The notes below the pieces were generated by a model. It saw only the letters and a program-made list of their open reading frames with translations. It made no database searches and was not told the DNA's origin. Shown here piece after piece: positions 38,391 to 48,187 of a stretch of 50,109 bases of DNA (positions are counted from its first letter, which is position 1; each line of letters begins with the position of its first letter). Source of the stretch: Porticoccaceae bacterium. Its GTDB lineage: Bacteria; Pseudomonadota; Gammaproteobacteria; Pseudomonadales; Porticoccaceae. Both the position numbers and the translations under genes were made by a program. The stretch spans positions 1-50,109 of the forward strand of contig JAQXBF010000009.1 in NCBI GenBank assembly GCA_029252555.1, in the 5' to 3' direction.

Positions 38391-39155
38391 TTATCTATTT
38401 TGGGCGTTGATGGACTGGCCGTTGACGCCGGTGCTATCGGGCCCCAGTAGATACAAATAGGTTGGCATAATATCTTCGGCGGTTTTTAGCTCGTTGGGGT
38501 TTTCTGCCGGAAAGGCTTGGGCACGCATGGTGGTTCTGGTGCCGCCCGGGTTGATGGCATTTATGCGAATTGCACCAAGGCCATCCAGTTCCGAGGCCCA
38601 GGTCTGCATCATGCCTTCAATCGCAAATTTAGACACCGCATAGGCTCCCCAAAAGGCGCGACCGACCCTGCCGACCCCAGAAGAAGTGAAGATAATCGAA
38701 GCATCTTTAGACTTTTCCAATATTGGCATCAGTGCCTGAGTCATTTGAAACTGCGCTGTGATATTTACTTGAATCACTTTGTCCCAGACATCCTGCCGGT
38801 AGTTACTCAAAGGCGTGCGCTGGCCAAGAATCCCTGCGTTTAGCAGCAGGCCATCCAGCCGACCAAACTGCTTATCCAGATTTACCGCTAATTCATCATA
38901 ATCTTCAGGAGTAGCACCCTCGAGATCGACAGGGTAGATGACGGGCTCAGGGCCATTGGCGGCAATGATCTGATCGTAAACTGCTTCCAGCTTGGCGACA
39001 GTTCTGCCTGCCAGAATAACGTTGGCACCGAATTCAGCGCAGGCTAGCGCGGCGGCTTTACCTATGCCGTCGCCAGCGCCAGTAATAAGAATAATGCGAT
39101 CTTTTAATAGCTCCGAGCTCGCTTGATAAGCAATGATTTGTTCGGCAGTCAGCAC
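38391..39155 (-). CDS. yciK: YciK-family short-chain dehydrogenase
   Basis: The 254-residue SDR has the cofactor motif TGAGDGIG, the NAG motif (LLLNAGILG), Ser in FTSSGVG and YAVSK. It matches YciK, found next to mupP and ubiG in Pseudomonas. The substrate is unknown. It lies 14 bases after mupP, last in this minus-strand series. Confidence 0.92.
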   Translation of the reverse strand: MLTAEQIIAYQASSELLKDRIILITGAGDGIGKAAALACAEFGANVILAGRTVAKLEAVYDQIIAANGPEPVIYPVDLEGATPEDYDELAVNLDKQFGRLDGLLLNAGILGQRTPLSNYRQDVWDKVIQVNITAQFQMTQALMPILEKSKDASIIFTSSGVGRVGRAFWGAYAVSKFAIEGMMQTWASELDGLGAIRINAINPGGTRTTMRAQAFPAENPNELKTAEDIMPTYLYLLGPDSTGVNGQSINAQNR

Positions 39156-39169
39156 TCTGGATTCCTTGT

Positions 39170-39826
39170 TTAAAATAGTAACGAATGCAGTTCATGGGAT
39201 TGATCAACAATCCAATCAGCGTTCCAGTGATGAATATTCTCGTTAGCTCCAATATAGCCCCAACCAGCGGCAATGGTGCGCATACCAGCAGCGCGCCCGG
39301 CGTCAATATCGCGCACATGGTCGCCCACATAGAGGCAGTTGGCGGGCGCAATTTTGATTTCTGAGCAGGCCAGATGCATAGCCTCAGGATCTGGTTTGGG
39401 CTGGGCCACATGATCTGGGCAAATCACGGTGGCAGCATCATCCATTAAGTTAAGCTGAACCAGTGCAGGCTCAGTGTATTTCCAGGGCTTGTTAGTCACT
39501 ATTCCCCAGGGGATATTTCGTGCGGCGCATTCGTCGAGTACCTGCTGCAAGCCTTCGAATAGTGAGGTTTTATCGGCCAGGTTACCAAAGTAAAGTTCGA
39601 GAAACTCTTCCCGCAGGGTTTTAAATTGCGGGTGGTCCGGTTCCATGCCAAAACCACTCTGGATCAACCCCACAGAGCCATTGGTGACACAGGCTCGAAT
39701 CATGTTGTCAGGCAGGGGCTCTCGGCCATGGCGTTGCAGCTGAATCTTTAGAGCAGTAATAAAGTCTGGTGCTGTATCAAGCAGAGTACCGTCTAAATCG
39801 AATAGCAGGGCATCAAAATTAAGCAT
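39170..39826 (-). CDS. mupP: N-acetylmuramic acid 6-phosphate phosphatase MupP (HAD family)
   Basis: MupP dephosphorylates N-acetylmuramate 6-phosphate in the cell-wall recycling bypass described in Pseudomonas. The 218-residue HAD protein has motif I FDLDGTLLDTAPD (Asp10, Asp12), motif II/III GIVTNKPWK, and YVGDHVRDIDAGRAAG. The assignment to MupP over phosphoglycolate phosphatase rests on the ubiG-mupP-yciK order, which matches the Pseudomonas operon. It is three bases from ubiG. Confidence 0.87.
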   Translation of the reverse strand: MLNFDALLFDLDGTLLDTAPDFITALKIQLQRHGREPLPDNMIRACVTNGSVGLIQSGFGMEPDHPQFKTLREEFLELYFGNLADKTSLFEGLQQVLDECAARNIPWGIVTNKPWKYTEPALVQLNLMDDAATVICPDHVAQPKPDPEAMHLACSEIKIAPANCLYVGDHVRDIDAGRAAGMRTIAAGWGYIGANENIHHWNADWIVDQSHELHSLLF

Positions 39827-39829
39827 GAT

Positions 39830-40540
39830 TTAGGCCGGTTTTCTTGCGCATATCATATAGTTCACGTCCACATCGCGGTCATCGAGCTTGTAAGTTTTGG
39901 TGATGGGGTTGTAAAGAAGCCCGGTCATCTGGTCAATTTCCAAGCCGGCTTCGCGTATCCATTGCCCCAGTTCAGAAGGGCGAATAAATTTGCTGTACTC
40001 ATGGGTTCCTTTGGGCAGCATGCGCAGTACATATTCGACGCCAATAACGGCCAATAGATAGGACTTAGGGTTGCGGTTAATGGTCGAGAAAAACACAGTA
40101 CCACCGGGCTTGGCCATAGCTGCACAGGCCGCCACTACTGAGCTAGGGTCTGGTACATGTTCCAGCATTTCCAGGCAAGTTACCGTATCAAAGGCTTCGC
40201 CATGGGTTTCGGCATAGTCTTCTGCGGTAGATTTTTCATAGGTGACGCTCACACCAGACTCAAGTTTGTGAAGGTTGCCCACCGCCAATGGTGCTTCACC
40301 CATATCGATACCAGTGACTGTGGCCCCACGCTGAGCCAGTGCTTCACAGAGAATACCACCGCCGCAGCCCACATCTAAAATATGTTGCTCGGCAACCGGT
40401 GCCAGCACATCAATCCAGTTTGCGCGCAGAGGGTTAATATCATGCAGCGGCTTAAACTCACTGTTTCGGTCCCACCAGCGGCTGGCTAGCTCTTCAAATT
40501 TGCGAATTTCACTGGGGTCCACATTTTGCGTTTTAGACAT
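39830..40540 (-). CDS. ubiG: Ubiquinone biosynthesis O-methyltransferase UbiG
   Basis: UbiG does both O-methylations of ubiquinone synthesis. The 236-residue protein has the AdoMet motif LDVGCGGGILCEALAQRG, and the family N-terminus KFEELASRWWDRNSEFKPLHDINPLR. Its C-terminal part has the GLLYNPITKTYKL motif. It lies between mtaD and mupP on the minus strand. Confidence 0.97.
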   Translation of the reverse strand: MSKTQNVDPSEIRKFEELASRWWDRNSEFKPLHDINPLRANWIDVLAPVAEQHILDVGCGGGILCEALAQRGATVTGIDMGEAPLAVGNLHKLESGVSVTYEKSTAEDYAETHGEAFDTVTCLEMLEHVPDPSSVVAACAAMAKPGGTVFFSTINRNPKSYLLAVIGVEYVLRMLPKGTHEYSKFIRPSELGQWIREAGLEIDQMTGLLYNPITKTYKLDDRDVDVNYMICARKPA

Positions 40541-40568
40541 GGTTTTATTCCGCGCTCAAGTAGGTTGT

Positions 40569-41888
40569 TTAGCTAGAAATTTTGTTACGCCAGTTGTTGG
40601 CCGACTGGATCAGGCTCTGCTCGTTCATTGTTAACAGCTCAGAGTCTGCCAGCAGAGGCTTGCCCGCCACCCAACTGTGACTCACCTGGTGCCCCACATT
40701 GGTGTTCACCAGCTGTGACTGGGGATTATACAGAGGTTGCTGGGGGATAGAGTCGGTTTTAATGGCAATCATATCCGCCGACTTGCCAACTTCTAGGCTG
40801 CCAATTTCCTCGTCCCAGCCCAAAGCCTTAGCGCCATTAATGGTAGCCATGCGCAGGGCAGCATGGGCATCCAAAGTGGTGGGGTCGTTAGACACGGCTT
40901 TGGCCAGCATAGCGGCAGTCCTTAACTCGCCGAATAGATCTAGGTCATTATTGCTGGCCGCGCCATCAGTGCCCAGTGCCACATTGATACCGGCATCCAT
41001 AAGCTGGCCCACAGGGCAAAAGCCGCTGGCCAGTTTAAGATTGGACTCAGGGCAATGCACCACGTGGCAGTTGTGGTCCTGCACTAGCTTGATATCCTCA
41101 CTATTTAATTGCGTCATATGCACCAGCTGAGTCTGGGGTAGGAGCAACCCCAGATTTCTCAGACGCTCTAAGGGGCGGCAACCATATTGGTCCACAGACT
41201 CGGCCACTTCTCCCGCCGTTTCTTGGCAGTGAATATGAATCGCCATATCCAGCTCATTAGCATAGGTGGAAACAATCTGCATGGCGCTATCAGACACGGA
41301 GTAGGGCGCATGGGGTGCACAGGCTATTTTGATTTGAGAATGGCCGCTGTACTTGTCGTTTAGTTTTAACCCCTTGTGAATATAGTCATCGGCATCCTTA
41401 CCGTAGGCGGTTGGGAAATCCAGCACAGTAAAGCCTATCTGGCAGCGCATACCTGCAGTTCGCACGGCCTGGGCAATAGCGTCATCAAAGAAGTACATAT
41501 CAGCAAAGCAGGTGGTACCACTGGCGATCATTTCAGCCATCGCCAGTTTGGTGCCATCGGTTACAAACTCTTCGCTGAGATGGCGGCTTTCGGCGGGCCA
41601 GATATGGTCTTCGAGCCAGGGCCGCAAGGCGAGATCGTCGGCATAGCCACGCAGCAAGCTCATGGCGGCATGGCCATGGGCATTGACCAGCCCAGGCATG
41701 ACAATATGGTCATTTAAATGCTCAATATTAGTCGCCTCAAAGCGTTTCGTTGCCTCCACTTGAGGGTAAATACCAATAATTTTTTCCCCGTCAACTGCCA
41801 GGCTGCAATTTTCTAATATTTGGTTCTCTGGAACGATTGGAATTATCCATTTGCAATGGATTAATAAGTCTATTTTTGAGGCTTGCAT
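40569..41888 (-). CDS. mtaD: 5-methylthioadenosine/S-adenosylhomocysteine deaminase (TRZ/ATZ family)
   Basis: This amidohydrolase deaminates methylthioadenosine or S-adenosylhomocysteine. The 439-residue protein has the metal site VNAHGHAAMSLLRG, the HIHCQET segment, VVHCPESNLKLASG and the final ligand ALGTDGAASNN. The ATG at 41888 has GGGAG five bases upstream and is preferred over the GTG at 41894. It stands first in the mtaD-ubiG-mupP-yciK series, the same order as in Pseudomonas. Confidence 0.93.
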   Translation of the reverse strand: MQASKIDLLIHCKWIIPIVPENQILENCSLAVDGEKIIGIYPQVEATKRFEATNIEHLNDHIVMPGLVNAHGHAAMSLLRGYADDLALRPWLEDHIWPAESRHLSEEFVTDGTKLAMAEMIASGTTCFADMYFFDDAIAQAVRTAGMRCQIGFTVLDFPTAYGKDADDYIHKGLKLNDKYSGHSQIKIACAPHAPYSVSDSAMQIVSTYANELDMAIHIHCQETAGEVAESVDQYGCRPLERLRNLGLLLPQTQLVHMTQLNSEDIKLVQDHNCHVVHCPESNLKLASGFCPVGQLMDAGINVALGTDGAASNNDLDLFGELRTAAMLAKAVSNDPTTLDAHAALRMATINGAKALGWDEEIGSLEVGKSADMIAIKTDSIPQQPLYNPQSQLVNTNVGHQVSHSWVAGKPLLADSELLTMNEQSLIQSANNWRNKISS

Positions 41889-41912
41889 GTTCACTCCCGA
41901 GTCAGGTTTCGG

Positions 41913-41941
41913 AGTATACCGAGTTTTTTCTGCGGTTTAAG
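41913..41941 (-). promoter_or_regulatory. Probable mtaD promoter
   Basis: On the minus strand, TATACT (five of six; 41913-41918) lies 17 bases after CTTAAA (three of six; 41936-41941), about 25 bases before the mtaD start. It lies in the 262-base divergent gap shared with gyrA. Confidence 0.45.
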
Positions 41942-41990
41942 TTATATAGGCGTTTTAGGGGCAATAAAAGCGAGAAAACCCCTGTCTATC

Positions 41991-42001
41991 TATGCTAAAA
42001 T
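41991..42001 (+). promoter_or_regulatory. Probable gyrA promoter (extended -10)
   Basis: TG-C-TAAAAT (41993-42001) is an extended -10 with five of six in the hexamer, about 150 bases before gyrA. The -35 region (AGAAAA) is weak. The leader that follows has an A-rich run before gyrA but no hairpin I trust. Supercoiling control is usual for gyrA promoters but cannot be read here. Confidence 0.45.
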
Positions 42002-42150
42002 TTGCCTCTTGAAACGGGTAGTCTCTGGGCATTGTAAACAGGTCCTTTTGGCTCTCCACTGACTCTCTATTTAAGCACCAAATGAGAGTTGCCAAGTCGC
42101 AGAAAAAGTAGCAGCAAAAGCACAATAAAATCAGGGAATAATGATAAATA

Positions 42151-44754
42151 ATGGGTGATTTAGCGAAGGAAATTGTTCCGGTCAATATCGAGGACGAGCT
42201 CAAACAGTCCTACCTTGACTACGCCATGAGTGTGATCGTCGGCAGGGCCCTGCCCGATGTCCGTGACGGCTTAAAACCAGTACACAGGCGAGTGCTTTTC
42301 GCCATGAGTGAACTGAATAACGACTGGAACAAAGCCTACAAGAAATCTGCCCGTGTGGTGGGTGATGTTATTGGTAAATACCACCCACATGGTGACTCTG
42401 CAGTCTACGAGACCATTGTTCGAATGGCTCAGCCGTTTTCTTTGCGCTATATGCTGGTCGATGGCCAGGGTAACTTCGGTTCTATTGACGGCGACTCTGC
42501 TGCAGCAATGCGTTATACCGAAATCCGTATGACCAAGATAGCCCATGCGCTGCTTCAGGATTTAGAGAAAGACACGGTTGACTTTGTTCCTAACTACGAT
42601 GAGACCGAACAGATACCAATGGTGATGCCAACGCGCATCCCTAATTTGCTGGTTAATGGCTCCTCGGGTATCGCCGTGGGTATGGCCACCAATATTCCAC
42701 CCCATAATTTGACCGAAGTGGTTAAAGGCTGTCTGGCTCTGATTGATAACGCCGACATTACCATTGACGAACTGATGGAATATATTCCAGGCCCAGATTT
42801 CCCTACCGGGGCAATTATCAATGGTAAAGCGGGCATTATTCAGGCCTATCGCACGGGCCGCGGGCGCATCTATATGCGCGCCGTTGCAGATATCGAAATT
42901 GATGAAAAGACCAAGCGCGAAACTATTATCATCACCGAGATTCCCTATCAGCTAAACAAGGCGCGCCTGATTGAGCGTATTGCCGAGCTGGTGAAAGAGA
43001 AAAAAATTGAGGGTATCTCGGAGCTGCGCGACGAGTCAGATAAAGACGGCCTGCGTGTGGTTATCGAGCTGAAACGCGGTGAGGTGGGTGAGGTGGTACT
43101 TAACAACCTCTATGCTCAGACTCAGTTGCAGAATGTCTTCGGTATAAACGTAGTGGCGCTGGTAGATGGCCAGCCGAAGATTCTAAACCTTAAAGAGATG
43201 CTCGAAGCCTTTGTTCGTCATCGCCGTGAGGTCGTCACACGCAGAACTATTTATCTGCTGCGCAAAGCTAGCGAAAGGGCTCATACATTGGAAGGCTTTG
43301 CGATTGCGCTGGCCAATATCGACAAAATTATCAAGCTGATCAAGGAATCCTCGACTCCGGCAGATGCCCGAGAGGCATTGATTGCCCAAGGCTGGAGCCC
43401 GGGTTCTGTGGTCGCCATGCTAGAGCGTGCAGGCCCAGACGCAACTAGGCCTGAATGGCTGGAAGAGCAGTTTGGTATGCGTGATGGCAAATACTATTTA
43501 TCGCCAGAGCAGGCCAAAGATATTCTTGAGTTGCGTCTGCATCGCCTAACTGGCATGGAGCATGACAAGATTATCGAAGAGTTTGCCGTCAAACTTGAGG
43601 AGATTACTGACTATCAGGATATTCTCGGCGACCTAAACCGACTGATGACAGTGATCCGCGAAGAGTTAGAAACGGTAGTGGAAGAGTTTGGCGACGAGCG
43701 GCGCAGCCAGATTATTGAATCCCAGCACGACCTCACTGTTGAAGACCTGATTACAGAAGAAGATCGCGTAGTCACCATCTCCCATGGTGGTTATGCTAAG
43801 ACCCAGCCCCTGTCCGACTATCAGGCTCAGCGCCGCGGCGGTATGGGCAAGTCAGCGACAGCGGTTAAAGACGAAGACTTTGTTGAGCATCTGTTAGTTG
43901 CCAGCACCCACGCTACCATTTTGTGCTTTACCAATCTGGGCAAGGTTTACTGGCTCAAGGTTTATCAGATTCCTGTGGCGGGCCGCAATTCCCGTGGTCG
44001 CCCCGTGGTTAATCTGTTGCCATTGGATGAGGGCGAGCGCATAAGCTCGATTCTGCCGGTAGAAGAGTACAGCGAAGACAAGTTTGTGATTATGGCCACT
44101 GCCAACGGCACCGTTAAAAAGACCAGCCTCGACCAGTACTCCCGTCCTCGCAGTGTAGGTTTGCGCGCCGTTGATTTGGTTGAGGGTGACCAGTTAGTGG
44201 GCACCGCCATTATCGACGATACCAGCGATGTCATGCTGCTGAGTTCAGAGGGCAAGGCTGTGCGCTTTGCCAGCACCGATGCCCGCGCCATGGGTCGAGT
44301 GTCTAAAGGTGTGCGCGGTATGCGCCTGCCAGATGAACACAGAGTTATTTCGATGGTGATACCTGAAGAAGATGGCTTCCTGCTCACTGTTTGCGAGAAT
44401 GGCTATGGCAAGCGTACCAAAGTTGAAGAATTCCCCACCAAGGGTCGCGGTGGTAAAGGCATGATTGCCATTCAAGCCAGTGAGCGTAATGGGCCGCTAG
44501 TAGGTGCGACACAACTATTTGCTGGCGATGAGATTATGCTGATCTCTGACCAGGGCACCATGGTTCGTACCAGGGGTGACGAGGTGTCAGTGGTTGGCCG
44601 CAACACCCAGGGTGTGCGCATTATCCGCCTGAAAGAAAATGAAAATCTGGTGAGTCTGGCGCGAATTGCCGAACCAGAGGAAGATGATTTTATTGAAGGG
44701 GATGAAGCTACTGAAGGCGGCGGCAACAGCACCGAAGCCACTACCGAAGAATAA
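42151..44754 (+). CDS. gyrA: DNA gyrase subunit A
   Basis: GyrA breaks and rejoins DNA and wraps it for supercoiling. The 867-residue protein aligns with E. coli numbering: catalytic Tyr122 ([10 protein letters not shown]), Ser83 and Glu87 in the quinolone region ([11 protein letters not shown]. coli has Asp87). The C-terminal beta-pinwheel starts after about 530. The GyrA box reads QRRGGMG (560-566), with Met565 where E. coli has Lys. The C-terminus is an acidic tail. The pheA start lies ten bases after the stop. Confidence 0.98.
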   Translation: MGDLAKEIVPVNIEDELKQSYLDYAMSVIVGRALPDVRDGLKPVHRRVLFAMSELNNDWNKAYKKSARVVGDVIGKYHPHGDSAVYETIVRMAQPFSLRYMLVDGQGNFGSIDGDSAAAMRYTEIRMTKIAHALLQDLEKDTVDFVPNYDETEQIPMVMPTRIPNLLVNGSSGIAVGMATNIPPHNLTEVVKGCLALIDNADITIDELMEYIPGPDFPTGAIINGKAGIIQAYRTGRGRIYMRAVADIEIDEKTKRETIIITEIPYQLNKARLIERIAELVKEKKIEGISELRDESDKDGLRVVIELKRGEVGEVVLNNLYAQTQLQNVFGINVVALVDGQPKILNLKEMLEAFVRHRREVVTRRTIYLLRKASERAHTLEGFAIALANIDKIIKLIKESSTPADAREALIAQGWSPGSVVAMLERAGPDATRPEWLEEQFGMRDGKYYLSPEQAKDILELRLHRLTGMEHDKIIEEFAVKLEEITDYQDILGDLNRLMTVIREELETVVEEFGDERRSQIIESQHDLTVEDLITEEDRVVTISHGGYAKTQPLSDYQAQRRGGMGKSATAVKDEDFVEHLLVASTHATILCFTNLGKVYWLKVYQIPVAGRNSRGRPVVNLLPLDEGERISSILPVEEYSEDKFVIMATANGTVKKTSLDQYSRPRSVGLRAVDLVEGDQLVGTAIIDDTSDVMLLSSEGKAVRFASTDARAMGRVSKGVRGMRLPDEHRVISMVIPEEDGFLLTVCENGYGKRTKVEEFPTKGRGGKGMIAIQASERNGPLVGATQLFAGDEIMLISDQGTMVRTRGDEVSVVGRNTQGVRIIRLKENENLVSLARIAEPEEDDFIEGDEATEGGGNSTEATTEE

Positions 44755-44764
44755 GAGCCGAATT

Positions 44765-45850
44765 ATGCCCGAAGAAAACCCCTTACTGGCGCTAAGAGAT
44801 GAAATTGATGCACTCGACCTGCAAATTATGCAGGCCATTAGCGATCGCGCCCGTTGCGCCCAGCAAGTTGCCGAAGTTAAAAAAAGGCAGGGCGACGAGG
44901 CCTACTATAAGCCCGAGCGCGAAGCTCAGGTGTTGCGCCATATCATGGATAAAAACTCAGGCCCCCTAGATAACGAAGAGATGGCTCGTTTGTTTCGCCA
45001 AATTATGTCTGCCTGTTTAGCGCTAGAGCAGCCCGTTAAGGTCGCCTTTTTGGGGCCCGAGGGCACCTTTACTCAAGAAGCCGCGCTCAAGCATTTTGGT
45101 GACTCAGCAATTAGTGTTCCTCAGTCGGCCATCGACGAGGTCTTCCGCGAAGTGCTGGCCGGTTCCTGCAACTACGGCGTGGTGCCTGTTGAAAATAGCA
45201 CAGAGGGCGTGATTAGCCACACCCTCGATAGCTTTATGGACTCATCATTAAAGATTTGCGGTGAAGTTGAGTTGCGCATTCACCAGCATTTTATGATCGG
45301 CCCCAACACCAACAAAAACAGTGTGACGCGAGTGTATTCCCACGCCCAGTCACTGGCCCAATGTCGCCAGTGGTTAAACTCCAACTACCCCAATATCGAG
45401 CGCGTTGCGGTAAGCAGTAATGCCGAAGCAGCTAAGCGAGTGCAGGGAGAGTGGAACTCAGCGGCTATTGCCGGTGATATGGCCTGTGAACTCTACAGTT
45501 TGGAAAAGATGTGGGAGAAAATTGAAGATCGCCCCGACAACTCCACCAGATTTCTGATTATCGGCCGCGAGCCGGTGCCCCGCAGTGGCGATGACCGAAC
45601 GTCCGTTGTGGTCTCCGTGCACAATAAGCCCGGCGCGCTGCATGATTTGCTCGAGCCATTCCGTTGCCACAATGTGGATATGACTCGCCTGGAATCACGA
45701 CCCTCGCGCAATAGCAAATGGTCCTATGTGTTCTTTATTGACCTGGTTGGCCATTTGGAGGACAAGCCAGTTGCCGACGTACTGGAAGAGTTGGGCACCT
45801 CCGTTGCTGAACTTAAAATCTTAGGCTCGTACCCCCGCGCCGTGCTATAA
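44765..45850 (+). CDS. pheA: Bifunctional chorismate mutase/prephenate dehydratase (P-protein)
   Basis: PheA turns chorismate into prephenate and then phenylpyruvate. The 361-residue protein has an AroQ-type mutase (about 5-90, LRDEIDALDLQIMQAISDRARCA), the dehydratase domain (from VAFLGPEGTFTQEAA, with VPVENSTEGV), and a C-terminal ACT domain (NKPGALHDLLEPF) with the ESRPSR motif for phenylalanine feedback. ATG at 44765 is chosen; the upstream 33 codons of open frame overlap gyrA. The serC and hisC genes that usually flank pheA are absent. Confidence 0.96.
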   Translation: MPEENPLLALRDEIDALDLQIMQAISDRARCAQQVAEVKKRQGDEAYYKPEREAQVLRHIMDKNSGPLDNEEMARLFRQIMSACLALEQPVKVAFLGPEGTFTQEAALKHFGDSAISVPQSAIDEVFREVLAGSCNYGVVPVENSTEGVISHTLDSFMDSSLKICGEVELRIHQHFMIGPNTNKNSVTRVYSHAQSLAQCRQWLNSNYPNIERVAVSSNAEAAKRVQGEWNSAAIAGDMACELYSLEKMWEKIEDRPDNSTRFLIIGREPVPRSGDDRTSVVVSVHNKPGALHDLLEPFRCHNVDMTRLESRPSRNSKWSYVFFIDLVGHLEDKPVADVLEELGTSVAELKILGSYPRAVL

Positions 45851-45885
45851 ATCGCGCTGGCTATGCGGCTAAACTAAATAATCTG

Positions 45886-48150
45886 GTGTCTCATATCGAC
45901 AGAATGCCAACAGCTACCAAGCCGATGATTAACCGCCTAGTGGTTATCGGGCTAGGCCTTATAGGCTCAAGTCTGGCCGCTGTTGCGCGCAAGCATGGTT
46001 TGGCGCAACAGGTGGTTGGTATCTCAAGGCGTGAGTCTACCCTTGAAATAGCCCTGCAAATGGGCGTTGTAGACCGTGCTGAACCTAGCCTAGCAGCCAT
46101 TGCTTCCGAACTAGGTGCTGGAGACCTGGTGGTAATAGGGGTCCCGACATTAACGGTGCCCGCCGTTCTTCAAGACTGTTTTGAACTACTCTCTGCCGAC
46201 GTCAGCATTACCGATGTAGCCAGTGTTAAAAGCTCAGTGGTTGAGGCCGCAGAAGCCATTTACTCTGGAATGCCAGCGCAGTTAGTGCCAGGGCACCCGA
46301 TCGCCGGTTCCGAAAAGAGTGGTGTCACCGCGGCCAACAGCGAACTGTTTGTGGAACATCGGATTATTCTGACTCCCAACAAAAAGACAGGGGCAGAGCA
46401 CTTTAAATTGGTCTCTGATCTGTGGGCAGCCACTGGTGCTATTGTCTCGACCATGGATGTGCAGGAGCATGATGAAATTCTCGCCGCCACCAGCCATCTG
46501 CCCCATTTTCTGGCTTACTCATTGGTCGACACACTGGCGAGCATGGGCGATAACAGCGAAATTTTCCGCTATGCCGCCGGTGGTTTCCGTGACTTTACCC
46601 GCATCGCCGCCAGCGATCCGGTGATGTGGCGGGATATAGCACTGGCCAACCGCGAAGCCATTCTGACCATTCTGGATCAGGTAATGGATAACTTTAAAGA
46701 GATGCGCAGTGCCATAGACGCTGGTGACCAAGACTACTTAATGGCCACCTTTACCCGTGCCCGGGATGCCCGCAATCACTTTGGAAAAATACTAGAAAGC
46801 AAGGCCTTACAAACTGGAATACAAAGCCCCATGACAGAAAAAACAATTAACTACCTGATATCACCCGGCGGCAATGCTCAGGGTGATCTGCGTGTCCCCG
46901 GCGATAAATCCATGTCGCACCGCTCGATTATGCTGGGTTCATTGGCCGAAGGGTTGACCGAAGTTACCGGATTTCTAGAAGGCGAAGACAGCCTTGCCAC
47001 CCTGCAGTCATTTCGCGATATGGGGGTGCAGATTGAAGGGCCAGATCAGGGGCGCGTAGTGATTCATGGGGTGGGTTTACACGGTCTTAAAGCACCCAGT
47101 AAACCCCTTTATTTAGGCAACTCTGGCACCTCAATTCGCCTGCTTAGTGGGCTGCTGGCAGGCCAGAGCTTTGATACAGAGCTTACTGGTGACGCGTCAC
47201 TTTCTGGGCGGCCCATGAGCCGAGTGGCGGACCCCTTGCGGGAAATGGGCGCCCTGATAGAAACAGCGGAAGGGGGCAGGCCACCCTTAAAAATTAAAGG
47301 TGGTCAGAGCCTTGTGCCGATTAATTACAAAATGCCCATGGCCAGTGCTCAGGTAAAATCCTGTGTGCTGCTAGCTGGGCTTTACACCGACGGCCAAACC
47401 TCAGTGGTTGAGCCGGCACCAACCCGAGACCACACCGAACGCATGCTGCGCGGGTTTGGGTATCAGGTAACCACAGAGGGCAGCAAAGCCTCTCTCAGTG
47501 GTGGTGGCAGCCTAACCGCCAATCGCATTGACGTGCCCGCTGATATTTCTTCAGCGGCGTTCTTTATGGTCGCCGCAGCCATAGTGCGCGGGTCCGATAT
47601 TACGCTGCGCCATGTGGGCGTAAACCCCACTCGCGTCGGCGTTATTAATATTCTGCGCCAGATGGGCACCAGCATAGAGCTGTCCAATGAAATTGAAGTG
47701 GGCGGCGAACCGGTCGCTGATATTCGAGTGCGCTACGCGCCGCTAAAAGGCATTAATATTCCCGAAGATCAGATACCACTGGCCATCGACGAATTCCCAG
47801 TACTGTTTGTTGCTGCGGCCTGTGCCGACGGCGTAACAGTATTAACTGGCGCCGAAGAGCTGCGGGTAAAAGAGAGCGACCGTATCCGAAGTATGGCCGA
47901 TGGCCTGGCCACTCTGAGTATTGACGCCCAGCCCACCGCCGATGGCATTCGCATTGTTGGTGGCCAAATTGGCTCTGGTGAAGTTCAGAGCCATGATGAC
48001 CACCGTATTGCCATGGCTTTTACCATAGCGGCACTGCGCGCCAGTGGCGATATTCTGGTACATGAAGCCAATAATGTGGCGACATCTTTCCCCAACTTTG
48101 TGGGCTTGGCCCAGCAGGTAGGGATAAAACTCGCGCTAACAGAGTCGTAA
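45886..48150 (+). CDS. tyrA-aroA: TyrA-AroA fusion: prephenate dehydrogenase/EPSP synthase
   Basis: Residues 1 to about 310 are a TyrA-type dehydrogenase (VIGLGLIGSSLAA, HPIAGSEKSGV). From about 320 the protein is EPSP synthase (AroA): GDKSMSHRSIMLGSL, GNSGTSIRLLSGLL, and SDRIRSMADGL-type C-terminal motif. EPSP synthase makes the chorismate precursor and TyrA drives tyrosine synthesis. The fusion is normal in Pseudomonas relatives. The start is unsure: GTG at 45886 (used), ATG 45904 or ATG 45925, none with a strong ribosome site. Confidence 0.95.
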   Translation: MSHIDRMPTATKPMINRLVVIGLGLIGSSLAAVARKHGLAQQVVGISRRESTLEIALQMGVVDRAEPSLAAIASELGAGDLVVIGVPTLTVPAVLQDCFELLSADVSITDVASVKSSVVEAAEAIYSGMPAQLVPGHPIAGSEKSGVTAANSELFVEHRIILTPNKKTGAEHFKLVSDLWAATGAIVSTMDVQEHDEILAATSHLPHFLAYSLVDTLASMGDNSEIFRYAAGGFRDFTRIAASDPVMWRDIALANREAILTILDQVMDNFKEMRSAIDAGDQDYLMATFTRARDARNHFGKILESKALQTGIQSPMTEKTINYLISPGGNAQGDLRVPGDKSMSHRSIMLGSLAEGLTEVTGFLEGEDSLATLQSFRDMGVQIEGPDQGRVVIHGVGLHGLKAPSKPLYLGNSGTSIRLLSGLLAGQSFDTELTGDASLSGRPMSRVADPLREMGALIETAEGGRPPLKIKGGQSLVPINYKMPMASAQVKSCVLLAGLYTDGQTSVVEPAPTRDHTERMLRGFGYQVTTEGSKASLSGGGSLTANRIDVPADISSAAFFMVAAAIVRGSDITLRHVGVNPTRVGVINILRQMGTSIELSNEIEVGGEPVADIRVRYAPLKGINIPEDQIPLAIDEFPVLFVAAACADGVTVLTGAEELRVKESDRIRSMADGLATLSIDAQPTADGIRIVGGQIGSGEVQSHDDHRIAMAFTIAALRASGDILVHEANNVATSFPNFVGLAQQVGIKLALTES

Positions 48151-48187
48151 AGAGCGAGTTAATCATAGGCTCTAAAAAGGCATAACC

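Noticed and set aside
46831-48150. Separate aroA gene starting at the internal ATG
   Set aside because: The frame is continuous with tyrA and there is no ribosome site at 46831; the fusion is usual for this lineage.
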